From: Lysinibacillus odysseyi 34hs-1 = NBRC 100172
Lineage (GTDB): Bacteria > Bacillota > Bacilli > Bacillales_A > Planococcaceae
Length of the DNA: 64,000 nt
Assembly: GCF_001591965.1 (NCBI RefSeq)
Contig: NZ_BCVX01000008.1
Coordinates: 1-64,000 of the forward strand
Reading direction: 5' to 3'
The position numbers were made by a program, and so were the translations under genes. The notes below the pieces were generated by a model. The model worked only from the letters and a program-made list of their open reading frames with translations, was not told the origin of the DNA and made no database searches. Below, piece by piece: positions 55,723-64,000 of the stretch. Positions within the stretch are counted from its first letter, which is position 1; the number at the start of each line of letters is the position of its first letter.

Positions 55723-57072
55723 ATGAAGAAATTCTCCGCTTATACGTGGTTTCTTTTTCTTGTGTTATCAGTGATTGGCATATTCCTATTCATTACGCCG
55801 ATTACAACGGATAATGGATTAAAAGTGCCGATTGCTATATTAGCAAACTGGCTTGGAGGAAAAGTTACCCCTGTTATTCATTGGTTTGCCTTTGGCGTAT
55901 TCATTATCGCAGCACTTGGTTCGATTGTGATGCATATGATTCCACAGAAAGGCCCCCGTACATTGCTAGATGCTCTATTCCGCGTTCATTGGTTTTGGAC
56001 AAGTATGCGTGTTTTGGCCGTTATTTTTGCAGGGATGTATTTATTTCAGGTGGGACCTGAAAGCTTTATTTCCGACGATACGGCCGGGGTATTAATAGCA
56101 CCGGACGGCGGTTTAGTCACATTAATGTTCACGCTCTTCTTATTTGCCGGACTCTTGCTGCCATTATTGACGGACTTCGGTCTGCTTGAATTCTTCGGAT
56201 CCATGATGGTAAAAATTATGCGCCCGATCTTTAAAATCCCTGGCCGTGCAGCAATTGACTGTTTAGCATCTTGGGTAGGAGACGGAACAATTGGTGTATT
56301 ATTAACAGCTAAGCAATACGAAGACAAAAACTATACAGGACGTGAAGCAGCAGTCATTGCCACTACCTTCTCGGTCGTATCTATTACCTTCTGTCTTGTT
56401 GTATTAGAAACAGTTAATTTAAATGATTATTTCTTGGAATTTTACGGTTCGGTTATTTTAGTAGGCCTTCTTTTGGCATTCATCATGCCTCGTATTTTCC
56501 CATTACGAGGAAAGGCTGATACGCTGATTGACGGATCAAAACTTCCGGAAAACTTTGAGGATGTACCAGATCATTTCAATAGCTTCACTTTTGGTTTGCA
56601 TAACGCTTTATCAAAAGCGGAATCCAATAAAAATCTGGCAAAAATCATTAGCGGTGGTTTTAAAAACGTATTGGAAATGTGGTTTGCTGTAACACCTGTT
56701 ATTATGGCGTTCGGTACGATTGCATTAGTGCTTGCTGAATTCACAAGCTTCTTCGAAATTTTAGGCATGCCATTCGAGCCGATTTTAGCGCTTCTGCAAA
56801 TCCCAGAGGCTGGAGAAGCAGCTCAAACAATGATTGTCGGATTTGCCGATATGCTTCTGCCTTCTATTTTAGGGTCTGGCATCGAGTCAGACTTAACTCG
56901 TTTCTTTATCGCTACTGTCTCAGTGACGCAATTAATCTATATGTCAGAAGTCGGCGGTTTAATTTTAGGGACAAAGCTTCCAATCAAGCTTTGGGATCTA
57001 TTTATTATTTTCCTTGTCCGCACGATCATCTCTATTCCAATCGTTGCCGTGATTGCTCATATTTTATTCTAA
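55723..57072 (+). CDS. YjiH-type membrane protein, nucleoside recognition (Gate) domain
   Basis: A 449-residue membrane protein with about ten helices and the Gate domain found in nucleoside transporters and spore maturation proteins SpmA/SpmB. The DCLASWVGDGTIGVLLTAKQYE segment is conserved in the YjiH group. Substrate and direction of transport are unknown. The ATG at 55723 has AGAGG 9 nt upstream; an upstream frame of 14 codons begins in the promoter. Single gene with terminator. It is not part of the B. subtilis block. Confidence 0.85.
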   Translation: MKKFSAYTWFLFLVLSVIGIFLFITPITTDNGLKVPIAILANWLGGKVTPVIHWFAFGVFIIAALGSIVMHMIPQKGPRTLLDALFRVHWFWTSMRVLAVIFAGMYLFQVGPESFISDDTAGVLIAPDGGLVTLMFTLFLFAGLLLPLLTDFGLLEFFGSMMVKIMRPIFKIPGRAAIDCLASWVGDGTIGVLLTAKQYEDKNYTGREAAVIATTFSVVSITFCLVVLETVNLNDYFLEFYGSVILVGLLLAFIMPRIFPLRGKADTLIDGSKLPENFEDVPDHFNSFTFGLHNALSKAESNKNLAKIISGGFKNVLEMWFAVTPVIMAFGTIALVLAEFTSFFEILGMPFEPILALLQIPEAGEAAQTMIVGFADMLLPSILGSGIESDLTRFFIATVSVTQLIYMSEVGGLILGTKLPIKLWDLFIIFLVRTIISIPIVAVIAHILF

Positions 57073-57142
57073 AAGAAAAGCCGCCTATACATGCAGGAAC
57101 TTTACCTCTGCAGCGGCTTCCATCCATTTATATTCTAAGTAA

Positions 57143-57176
57143 AAGGTTCGAGCGACTAACTGCTCGAACTTTTTTC
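57143..57176. terminator. Bidirectional terminator between the YjiH and TerD genes
   Basis: AAGGTTCGAGC and GCTCGAACTT form an 11-bp stem with an 8-nt loop, with T-runs on both sides (CTTTTTTC on plus, CCTTTTAC on minus). A further stem, AAGCCGC/GCGGCTT (57078-57118), lies just after the YjiH gene without a T-run. Confidence 0.85.
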
Positions 57177-57180
57177 TTCG

Positions 57181-57807
57181 TTATTTCCTTCCCGGTGTCC
57201 AGTTCATTCCCCAGCCATATGCCCGGTCCAGATTCTCATGTCCATTGAAATACTCAACAAGCCGTTCTACCTTAAATGTCTCATCATTTACATTTTCAAT
57301 CAGCGCAATGGCACACATTCTCCGGTCGGAACGGTGCTCATCAAGTCGTACGATAATATCCTGACCGCCTTCATAGGAAAGAGTTACAACACCATCCGCC
57401 TGGGCCCAGTTTGTGACTCCTTGGTAGATAAAGGTGAAAATAACGATACGTTTAATTTCCTTAAGAAAATCACCATTGATACGAAGGTTTTCCCCGTTGC
57501 TGATTGACCCTGTACGATCATCCCCATCCAGCTCGATGTAAGGCCAGTTTTGATAGTTGCCAAAGGAATTCCCCAGTGCCTGCACACAACCCTTGTCCCC
57601 GTTCTTCAATTCAAATAAACAGCCTAAATCTAGATCAGTACCATTATTTTTACCGCCGAATAACGAGGACAAAAAGCCGCCGCTCGGTTTTTGAACCTGC
57701 TGATTCCAGTTCAGATTGACAGTAATCCGACCGATTTTCGCATTTTTCTTTTCAAGATTGATCGATTGTCCTTTTTTCGTTAGTTCGATTTTATTTAAAT
57801 TTACCAT
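57181..57807 (-). CDS. TerD family protein, divergent paralogue
   Basis: A 208-residue TerD-domain protein: INLEKKNAKIGRITVNLNWN, DLDLGCLFELKNGDKG, then DGDDRTGS where the calcium-binding acidic loop of TerD occurs, and IVIFTFIYQGVTNWAQADG. It is more divergent than the two other complete TerD paralogues at 62-64 kb: it has an inserted Gly/Ser-Phe-Gly segment (PSGGFLSSLFGGKNNG) and a longer end. TerD proteins bind calcium and act in tellurite/stress resistance. It is the last gene of the cluster; GGGGTGG precedes the ATG. Confidence 0.9.
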   Translation of the reverse strand: MVNLNKIELTKKGQSINLEKKNAKIGRITVNLNWNQQVQKPSGGFLSSLFGGKNNGTDLDLGCLFELKNGDKGCVQALGNSFGNYQNWPYIELDGDDRTGSISNGENLRINGDFLKEIKRIVIFTFIYQGVTNWAQADGVVTLSYEGGQDIIVRLDEHRSDRRMCAIALIENVNDETFKVERLVEYFNGHENLDRAYGWGMNWTPGRK

Positions 57808-57928
57808 TTCTCCACCCCTATTCGATAAGTACAGTCGTATCTCTTTAGCTTTTCACAGCTGTGGTCACGATTGTTCAGGTAATTTGTATAACTCGAAGCT
57901 TCCAACCCTTTAACTAATTAGCTGCATG

Positions 57929-58723
57929 CTATTTTACAATTGTTTTTCCGCAGATTTCTCCTATAACCATCTCTGTAAAACGCACTCCTTCTTCATATAC
58001 AACGGTTGCCTTCAGGGTATCCCTCTGCTGTTTATAAAGCTCACCATGCATCGGTGTAAAAGCCACATCCGCCATTTCCAGCATTCCTAAATCCATAATG
58101 GAATCTCCCGCTGCATAATGCGTTTTATAAGGAATATCTTTCAATATATATTCGACGGCTTGTTCTTTTGTCAAAGGCTTCGGCAGTACATAAAACTTCC
58201 GGCCGTTCACGTAGCTGCTCCAGCCGACTTTTCGCATCTCCTGCTGAAGCTCTACCAGGTATGCTCTGTCTACATCCTCTTCCTCAAGCATCAGCACATA
58301 AAATAGCCCATCCGCTGTTGCAATACGGCGGAACATCTTATGCTGCCACTGTTTCTCAAACATAAGGGCCATATCTTGGAAAGAAATACTATCCTGCAGC
58401 CGCTGCTTCAATATTTCATCCCATTCCTCGTCCCGTCTGCCATTTTTCATAACAACTCCCCCATTCGCAGCAATAGCGTAGGAAGGTTTATACGAATCGG
58501 TGAATAATGTAATACGTTCATATTGGTGCAGCGCCCTTGTTGTGACTGGAATGATCAGCGTATCTTCCTCAATATTTATTACATAATCAAGCAATGCTTT
58601 AGATACAAAAGAAAGATCTCTCCCTTCCCACTGCTCGATACATACAAGCTCTTCTGCCAACCTGTTTACCGTACGCTCCGAGAAGATGAAGGTTCTGTCT
58701 AAATCTGTAGTGAATACGTTCAT
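57929..58723 (-). CDS. HAD-family hydrolase of the Ter cluster
   Basis: A 264-residue HAD phosphatase with the nucleophile Asp in FTTDLDRTF (motif I), Thr motif (VTTRALHQY), Lys near 194-201 and the acidic motif GDSIMDLGML (motif IV), of the sucrose-phosphatase/Cof-like C2-cap subclass. In the Ter biosynthetic module described for bacteria, a HAD phosphatase works with PRTase and CitE-like enzymes to make a nucleoside-like metabolite; the product is unproven. The start overlaps the fusion-gene stop by 4 nt (ATGA), so it is coupled. Confidence 0.88.
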   Translation of the reverse strand: MNVFTTDLDRTFIFSERTVNRLAEELVCIEQWEGRDLSFVSKALLDYVINIEEDTLIIPVTTRALHQYERITLFTDSYKPSYAIAANGGVVMKNGRRDEEWDEILKQRLQDSISFQDMALMFEKQWQHKMFRRIATADGLFYVLMLEEEDVDRAYLVELQQEMRKVGWSSYVNGRKFYVLPKPLTKEQAVEYILKDIPYKTHYAAGDSIMDLGMLEMADVAFTPMHGELYKQQRDTLKATVVYEEGVRFTEMVIGEICGKTIVK

Positions 58724-61134
58724 TTTTCCATCTCCTTAATAAGACCGCAGCATGAATAACTCATATTTTTATAAGTTTCCACCGGCACTCCGCGTTCCTC
58801 GGCTAATAAATAGATATGCTGCAGATCCTGATCGAAATCCGGGTTGACAAGTATTTTCCACGGAATGCGACGCAGAAGCACTCTTGTCGTTTCTCCAACG
58901 CCCGGTTTAATGTAATTACTATTTGTAATAGCAAAGTCTTCTTTGATATTCTCGACCGATTCCAGCCCTTTCCATGTCGGAGGCTCATCTGCAGCTGATT
59001 CAAGAGCTTCCCACACGTCCTGCTCGGTTGAGGCAAAGTTTGATACAATTTTTTCAATGTAATCGTTTGATACATCCACATCAATCAAGTCATCATAAAA
59101 CTTTGCCCCGTGGAAATCTCCTTCTTCCAAAAATTCAGCATTCAGGATCGTCCGACTCACAAGACCCGAAACAGTCGAGTTAAGACAGGCTGACGGAATT
59201 AAAAAATCATCTCTTGTCCCGTAAATACCAGCACAATGGCCTGGGTCTGCCAAAACAGCAAGCGTAGCATCCAGCTGTCTATTATACTTTTTATTAAAAG
59301 CTTCACATGCCTTTATCAATTCCTTCGTGATGGCGCCTTTTCCCGTCCATCCATCAATAAACTGAATATACCCTTGTGGATGATGCTCCACAATATGGAG
59401 AAGGGCCGTCTCATCTATTCCACGGCCACGGATAATAGAAACTGAGTAGTGAGGCACATTTACTTTATATTTATACTCATAATAGCGTTTAATTAGAATG
59501 CCGACCGGCGTGCCTGCACGTGCAAGGCTCACAAGTATAACATCTTCAAGCCTTTTGCCTGCAATGATTTTTTCAGCGACAATGCCGATAGCTATTGCAA
59601 TACGAGCAGCATAACGATGAAGAGTTTCATAGTAAAGCCTCATATATTGTTCATTTGGCTGAAACTCAATCGGCAGCATTTCCGCATAATGCGTTCCTTG
59701 CTGAATTAATCGTTCACGTTCCTCTGTGCTTTTTTCCATTTTAATATGGCTGATGTCGCGCAGCAGGAATGTTACATCTTCCTTTCTATAGCTGGATTTC
59801 ATATCCGGTAAAGATGTGCCCTTCGTCAGCTTTACTACTGTCATCCTTTTTGCGCCCACCGTACTTAAAGAAGCAAGGAGCTCTTCAAGACCCTTCTTGC
59901 TGGCTAAGCGCTCCAGAACAATGATAATCTCCTCATAGCGTCCTTCTGGAATATTATATAAGTAGTTTGTAACACCGGCATTTTCCGGGCTTTCAAACTG
60001 AAATTTATTATAAATTAATGTGTCCTCATGCGAGTAAATCGGACTGCGGGTCGTGGATTGGAAATAAACATCTTCACCAAGGCAGGAAGCAATACGCATC
60101 GGTACATACATGCATTCACCTGTACCGATGACGAGAGTTTCTCCCCCTCTGCGCTTTGACCTGATCCGAGTGCTCAATGCCTTAAACTCCTGCTCAGCGC
60201 GACATTCTTCTTCTTTTGTAATGCCAAAGCGCCCTGTTCCTGCATAATAAGGTTCTCTGCAGATCGAGCCGTCTTCACTAAAGGAATGGTAAGGGAAGAT
60301 AGATGGCAGTGTGTCCTCTATCTGTTCAACCGCTATTGATCGAGCATTCTTTTTTACAGGCTCCTCTTCACCTTCTACAGAACCTTCTACATTCATTTCC
60401 CCAGCCATCAGCGATATTACATTCAATGTAATACCAAGATGTTCAGCCTTTTCCTCATAGGCTGCACGTTGGCCGTTATTACGCCAGTCCAAAATTGAAA
60501 TGACCGTGAAATGTGCAAGATGGGGATAGGCATTTTTCAATTGATCTATAATGTTCAAATTCGTTTTCCCTGTGGAAATCTCATCATCTACTAAAATAAT
60601 ATGTTTGTGTTCCATAAATAGCTGTTTATTTTCGGTATATACCCGGTGGCTCGTGGCATGGGAATGCTCCTCTTCAAACCGGATAATTGGGGCCATGCCG
60701 CAAATTTCTTCCCGGGTTGTATGAATATAGGATGCCTGATCATTACACGCCCGGAAGAAGGCATGCCCTAATGCTGTCGCTGTTTCCGCAAAGCCGATAA
60801 TAAGGTGCTTATTAGGCAGCGCAATCGGTCGCTCCCAAATTTGTTCTACTATCTCTAAATTTTTTTTCGTTTTAATGGCGTGAACAGCTTCCTCAGTATG
60901 CGGATGCTTTTGCTGGAATGCCACTTCTGCAAAGCGCATGGCCAAAAGAGCACCTGTAAGGAGCGGAATCTGCGGCTGCACTGCCAAGTGTTTTCCTAGT
61001 ACTTTGCTGACGAATAAAAATGGGCGTTTTTTGTTAATACGTGCCGCTACATCAAAGAGTACAGTACGATCAAAATGGTAAGGATTTTCCCGCATTGTCG
61101 TATTTACATATAGTTTTTCCAATACTGAGTACAT
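58720..61134 (-). CDS. Fusion of PRTase-TRSP protein and StiP domain (Ter module)
   Basis: An 804-residue fusion. The N-terminal half (about 1-440) is a phosphoribosyltransferase with PRPP-binding motif VDDEISTGKT (182-191) and a TRSP domain with TTRSP (361-365). The C-terminal half (about 446-804) matches the StiP family, opening SYRKEDVTFLLRDI, with SLARAGTP (536-543) and FIDGWTGKGAI (592-602). In other genomes these are usually two neighbouring genes of Ter operons; here they share one continuous frame with no internal stop. Both halves keep their motifs. The stop overlaps the HAD start. The chemistry is not established; StiP is annotated as a cysteine protease, yet it also contains a PRTase-like pocket, by inference. 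Confidence 0.88.
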   Translation of the reverse strand: MYSVLEKLYVNTTMRENPYHFDRTVLFDVAARINKKRPFLFVSKVLGKHLAVQPQIPLLTGALLAMRFAEVAFQQKHPHTEEAVHAIKTKKNLEIVEQIWERPIALPNKHLIIGFAETATALGHAFFRACNDQASYIHTTREEICGMAPIIRFEEEHSHATSHRVYTENKQLFMEHKHIILVDDEISTGKTNLNIIDQLKNAYPHLAHFTVISILDWRNNGQRAAYEEKAEHLGITLNVISLMAGEMNVEGSVEGEEEPVKKNARSIAVEQIEDTLPSIFPYHSFSEDGSICREPYYAGTGRFGITKEEECRAEQEFKALSTRIRSKRRGGETLVIGTGECMYVPMRIASCLGEDVYFQSTTRSPIYSHEDTLIYNKFQFESPENAGVTNYLYNIPEGRYEEIIIVLERLASKKGLEELLASLSTVGAKRMTVVKLTKGTSLPDMKSSYRKEDVTFLLRDISHIKMEKSTEERERLIQQGTHYAEMLPIEFQPNEQYMRLYYETLHRYAARIAIAIGIVAEKIIAGKRLEDVILVSLARAGTPVGILIKRYYEYKYKVNVPHYSVSIIRGRGIDETALLHIVEHHPQGYIQFIDGWTGKGAITKELIKACEAFNKKYNRQLDATLAVLADPGHCAGIYGTRDDFLIPSACLNSTVSGLVSRTILNAEFLEEGDFHGAKFYDDLIDVDVSNDYIEKIVSNFASTEQDVWEALESAADEPPTWKGLESVENIKEDFAITNSNYIKPGVGETTRVLLRRIPWKILVNPDFDQDLQHIYLLAEERGVPVETYKNMSYSCCGLIKEMEK

Positions 61135-61146
61135 ATGAACCGCCTC

Positions 61147-62274
61147 CTATAGTAAGTCGTCAAATTGGCGCTGTGGATGAAATACGCCATATACCTCTGC
61201 TCGGATAAGTATCTTTCTTGCCCACTCGTAGTGAGGCTTCATTTCATTCATCTTATTTGCATATTCGCTTTTCTGGACGCCTACTGTACCTTGCTGATTT
61301 CCCATAACATCCAGTGCATCTAAGTATTCTTCATGTGTCACTACATGCATGGCATTTACTACATTGATATGAGTTGGATGAATAATGGTTTTTCCGATTA
61401 ATCCATTCAGCCGGTCCAATTGTATCTCTTTAATTAACCCTTCAGTAGTAGCTGTTATTTTTTTCGTCAGCATACTGCCTCCTTCATAATGATGGGGAGC
61501 GGGCGAATCAAAATATTCCCATACGCTGCCGGAAAGAACAAACGGATGCTCATTTCTGCCAAAGATATTTAAAATATCCGCTAAGCAATCTCTTACGATG
61601 ACAATATCATAAAGGCTTGTCTGCAATGTACGGCGGATTCCATATAATCCCGAGAAATCGGTTGTGCCAATGCGGACATTTAAAATCGCATCATAATGCT
61701 GTACTAGTTTTTCTCTGATTATCAACAGGGCCTCATGCCGCTTTTCTTTATACAAAATATCGCTCGTTTCCAGAATCGGCATCCCATAAAGCGAATAGCC
61801 CTTTGCTCTTTGCTCCGACAGTTCCCCCAAATAGGCATCGGCATTATACACTGAGAATTTCGGGAATACATAGCCCGTCAAATAGTGCTGCAGTGGGCCA
61901 AGCAAGGCGGTTACCTCCTGCAATAGTTCGGGATTACGCGGGCGCACAAACAATAACGGCAGTTCCTCGTGGGTCACTGCCCCCTGCTCAATAGCTGCAG
62001 CCAATACTTCAAAGGTTTCATATAAATTGTTTAAAGCCGCTGTTACATGCAGATCTCCTACCGCATCTTCCAAATCGATAACAACCGATGTTAAGTTAGG
62101 AAACTTTTTCATTATTAAATCCTGTGCAATCCGTGGCTTTGTAGCGGGCATATAAAGAGTGGCGCCTAAGCAATAAGCAAGGTACTCCTTAGAGGTATTT
62201 TTTGAAAAAAGAGTAGGCTGTTTATAAAAAATAGACGCTAGTTCCTCGTGGGGTAACCCCATAAAAAAACGCAT
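61147..62274 (-). CDS. HpcH/HpaI aldolase/citrate lyase (CitE)-like protein
   Basis: A 375-residue TIM-barrel protein. The opening LGATLYMPATKPRIA and SVVIDLEDAVGD carry the conserved acidic metal/substrate residues of CitE-like lyases. It belongs to the CitE-like enzymes that occur with TerD operons and are proposed to build part of a nucleoside-like metabolite. The ATG at 62274 is 6 nt from TGGAGG; a longer frame reaches 62502 but runs back through the terminator into the upstream TerD gene. It is followed by the PRTase-StiP fusion (12-nt gap). Confidence 0.88.
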   Translation of the reverse strand: MRFFMGLPHEELASIFYKQPTLFSKNTSKEYLAYCLGATLYMPATKPRIAQDLIMKKFPNLTSVVIDLEDAVGDLHVTAALNNLYETFEVLAAAIEQGAVTHEELPLLFVRPRNPELLQEVTALLGPLQHYLTGYVFPKFSVYNADAYLGELSEQRAKGYSLYGMPILETSDILYKEKRHEALLIIREKLVQHYDAILNVRIGTTDFSGLYGIRRTLQTSLYDIVIVRDCLADILNIFGRNEHPFVLSGSVWEYFDSPAPHHYEGGSMLTKKITATTEGLIKEIQLDRLNGLIGKTIIHPTHINVVNAMHVVTHEEYLDALDVMGNQQGTVGVQKSEYANKMNEMKPHYEWARKILIRAEVYGVFHPQRQFDDLL

Positions 62275-62295
62275 ATAAAACCTCCATTTGAAAAG

Positions 62296-62321
62296 AAAAA
62301 GCCGCCCCCTTTCGGAACGGC
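62296..62321 (-). terminator. Terminator-like hairpin inside the Ter operon
   Basis: On the minus strand GCCGTTCC and GGGGCGGC pair (8 bp with two G-U) around a 5-nt loop, followed by TTTTT. It lies between the terD gene at 62363 and the CitE-like gene, so it may lower expression of the enzyme genes relative to terD. Confidence 0.65.
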
Positions 62322-62362
62322 CTCCTTTGTACTTTATTAAAGTAAATAGAATGAAACGTTTA

Positions 62363-62941
62363 TTATACTGATAAGCCGTACGCTTGGACCAAAGCAGCCA
62401 ACCCGCCTTGGTAACCGGATCCGACCGCATTAAATTTCCAATCCTGATTGTGACGATATAACTCGCAGAACACAACTGCTGTTTCGATGGAGAAATCTTC
62501 ACCTAAATCAAAACGAAGCACTTCATTATTCGTATCTTCATTTATCAAACGTACAAATGCATTGGTGATTTGGCCAAAGTTTTGGCGGCGTGCCTCTGCA
62601 TCATGGATCGTTACAGTAATAGCTATACGATCTACAGACTGCGGAACTTTTGATAGATCGACTTTAATCTGCTCATCGTCTCCATCTCCCTCACCCGTAC
62701 GGTTATCGCCTGTATGAGTAACGGAACCATCTGTGCTTTGCAAATTATTATAAAAGATAAAATCCAGATCATTACGGCATTTTCCATCTGCCCCTAGCAG
62801 AAAGGCAGAGGCATCCAAGTCAAAGTCCTGGCCACCGTCGAAATTCTTTACATCCCAGCCTAAACCAATGATGATTCGTTGTAGGGAGGGATCGTTTTTT
62901 GTCAGGTCAATACGTTGCCCTTTGCTTAATTGAATCGCCAT
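62363..62941 (-). CDS. TerD family calcium-binding stress protein
   Basis: A 192-residue canonical TerD protein: [24 protein letters not shown] and the two calcium-binding segments [13 protein letters not shown] and EARRQNFG. TerD proteins give resistance to tellurite and other stresses and bind Ca2+; B. subtilis YceC-E are relatives. The TerD domain covers the whole length. AGGAGG before the ATG (62941). It starts 13 nt after the preceding terD stop, so the terD genes are a tandem array. Confidence 0.95.
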   Translation of the reverse strand: MAIQLSKGQRIDLTKNDPSLQRIIIGLGWDVKNFDGGQDFDLDASAFLLGADGKCRNDLDFIFYNNLQSTDGSVTHTGDNRTGEGDGDDEQIKVDLSKVPQSVDRIAITVTIHDAEARRQNFGQITNAFVRLINEDTNNEVLRFDLGEDFSIETAVVFCELYRHNQDWKFNAVGSGYQGGLAALVQAYGLSV

Positions 62942-62954
62942 ACGAATCCTCCTC

Positions 62955-63536
62955 TTACCCTACCTGTAAACCAAAGTCATTACATAAAGCTGCAAGGCCA
63001 CCTTGGTAGCCTGAACCAATTGCAGAGAATTTCCATTCCGCACCATGACGGTATAGCTCGCCTACTACAAGGGCTGTTTCAATAGAGAAATCTTCCCCTA
63101 AGTCATAACGGATTAATTCCTGACCATTTGCATCATTAACGATACGGATAAAGGCATTCGATACCATGCCGAAATTTTGATTACGGCTTTCTGCATCATG
63201 GATTGTTACAGTGAAAGTAATTTTTTGGATAGCAGCCGGTACTTCATTCAATGTAACGTATACTACTTCGTCATCACCGTCGCCATCACCTGTCAAGTTA
63301 TCACCCGAGTGGACAACCGAACCATTCCCGCCTGTTGTATTGTTATAGAAAACAAAATCGCTTGGGTCTTTTACTTTTCCTGTTTCATCCAGCAGGAAAA
63401 TAGAAGTATCTAGGTCGAAGTCGTGTCCACCGTCATACTTGTTTGTATCCCACCCTAAACCAATCATCACTTTTTGCAAACCTGGATTTGTTTTTGTTAA
63501 ATCCACTTTTTGACCTTTTGCTAATGAAACTACCAT
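62955..63536 (-). CDS. TerD family calcium-binding stress protein
   Basis: A 193-residue canonical TerD protein with [37 protein letters not shown] and AESRNQNFG. It is close in sequence to the neighbouring terD gene, the product of tandem duplication. The ATG at 63536 follows AAAGGGGG; the frame reaches 13 codons upstream with no site. It is the middle member of the three-gene array. Confidence 0.95.
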   Translation of the reverse strand: MVVSLAKGQKVDLTKTNPGLQKVMIGLGWDTNKYDGGHDFDLDTSIFLLDETGKVKDPSDFVFYNNTTGGNGSVVHSGDNLTGDGDGDDEVVYVTLNEVPAAIQKITFTVTIHDAESRNQNFGMVSNAFIRIVNDANGQELIRYDLGEDFSIETALVVGELYRHGAEWKFSAIGSGYQGGLAALCNDFGLQVG

Positions 63537-63556
63537 TTTATAATTCCCCCTTTTAA

Positions 63557-64000
63557 TTATGTAAATCGGGCACAAACTTCGCCAAGTTTTTTATCCTGCG
63601 TACCGGTACCTGTTGCGCCAAATTTCCATTCATTATTATGACGGTAAATCTCCCCTGTAATAAGGGCTGTTTGATTTTGGTAATCCTCAGATAAATTATA
63701 ACGAATCAACTCATTGTTCGTGCCTGGCTCAAGCACACGGATGTATGCATTGCGGATCATACCGAAATGCTGCTGACGGCTTTGCGCCTCATAAATATTC
63801 ACAACAAACACTAATTTATTAAACTGCGCCGGCACAGCATTTAGGTCAATTGTAATGACTTCATCATCACCGTCGCCGTCACCTGTTAAATTATCTCCTG
63901 AATGAACAACCGACCCGCACGTACTTGTTTTTCTGCCGAAGTAGACAACATCCTCCTGGCGGGCAAGTTTATCGTTTTGCAGCATCAAAACAGATGCATC
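63557..64000 (-). CDS. TerD family protein, 5' end beyond the window
   Basis: The frame remains open to the right window edge: residues DASVLML... continue from beyond 64000. The visible part holds [24 protein letters not shown] and a short C-terminus (GEVCARFT). It is a third tandem TerD-domain gene; the loop before the acidic segment ([16 protein letters not shown]) differs from its neighbours and resembles B. subtilis YceC/TerZ-like members. The N-terminal start and upstream promoter are outside the window. Confidence 0.9.
   Translation of the reverse strand, partial: DASVLMLQNDKLARQEDVVYFGRKTSTCGSVVHSGDNLTGDGDGDDEVITIDLNAVPAQFNKLVFVVNIYEAQSRQQHFGMIRNAYIRVLEPGTNNELIRYNLSEDYQNQTALITGEIYRHNNEWKFGATGTGTQDKKLGEVCARFT

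Noticed and set aside
62275-62502. N-terminal extension of the CitE-like gene to 62502
   Set aside because: It runs through a terminator hairpin into the upstream terD gene; the ATG at 62274 has a good TGGAGG site and starts where the family does.
1-64000. CRISPR arrays, rRNA, tRNA, insertion sequences or prophage
   Set aside because: No direct repeats with unique spacers, no recognisable rRNA or tRNA blocks and no transposase, integrase or phage structural genes were seen. The only tandem array (546-671) has no spacers.

Overview
The window looks like chromosome from a spore-forming, low-to-mid GC member of the Bacillales. The evidence is spo0F, rsfA and gerQ, strong AGGAGG ribosome binding sites, frequent GTG/TTG starts, and a gene order that follows the Bacillus subtilis block rpmE-rho-glpX-murA-tal-fbaA-spo0F-ywjG-pyrG-rpoE-fadF and then argS-ywiB-speB-pbpG-ywhD-ywhB-ywfO-rsfA-lipL-hemQ-gerQ-ywdK-ywdI-ung-pdxK. 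The insertions in that backbone (fused isobutyryl-CoA mutase, B12 salvage, citrate two-component system, Ter cluster) suggest the Planococcaceae (Lysinibacillus/Solibacillus-like). This placement is inference from gene content and order, not a database result.

Layout. 1-6.8 kb: minus-strand housekeeping (L31, Rho, fructose-bisphosphatase, MurA, transaldolase-like, aldolase, Spo0F), with a 21-bp tandem array between rho and rpmE. 6.9-11.4 kb: plus-strand ywjG, then a citrate-type sensor kinase, response regulator and CitMHS transporter. 11.6-14.3 kb: pyrG, with a leader that carries the hallmarks of reiterative-transcription attenuation, and rpoE. 14.6-23.1 kb: a minus-strand operon thl-hbd-acd-acd-tetR-icmF for short/branched-chain acyl-CoA turnover. 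23.3-29.8 kb: a secreted protein, fadF, and an ECF sigma/anti-sigma pair. 29.9-34.3 kb: a cobalamin-riboswitch-controlled operon btuF-btuC-btuD/cbiZ-pduO that imports, salvages and adenosylates B12, the cofactor IcmF needs. 34.4-39 kb: an acyl-CoA dehydrogenase homologue, argS, a DUF1934 protein and agmatinase. 39-47 kb: a class A PBP, YwhD, a tautomerase, an HD hydrolase, RsfA, LipL and HemQ. 47.1-48.3 kb: a sigma-E-type promoter, a decayed cwlJ remnant and an intact gerQ. 48.3-57.1 kb: a chemoreceptor, an M20 amidohydrolase, YwdK, YwdI, a small Cys protein, Ung, PdxK, YojF, BshB2 and a YjiH-type membrane protein. 57.2-64 kb: a Ter stress cluster of four TerD paralogues (the last cut by the window end) with a CitE-like lyase, a fused PRTase-TRSP-StiP protein and a HAD hydrolase.

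How the parts connect. Similar palindromes (TGAATG-N2-CATTCA type) sit at the promoters of the thl...icmF operon and of fadF, so the TetR protein encoded in the first operon probably controls both. The B12 operon supplies adenosylcobalamin to IcmF. Three small genes (two membrane, one Cys-rich) are added here; each has a good ribosome binding site. No rRNA, tRNA, CRISPR array, insertion sequence or prophage was recognised.
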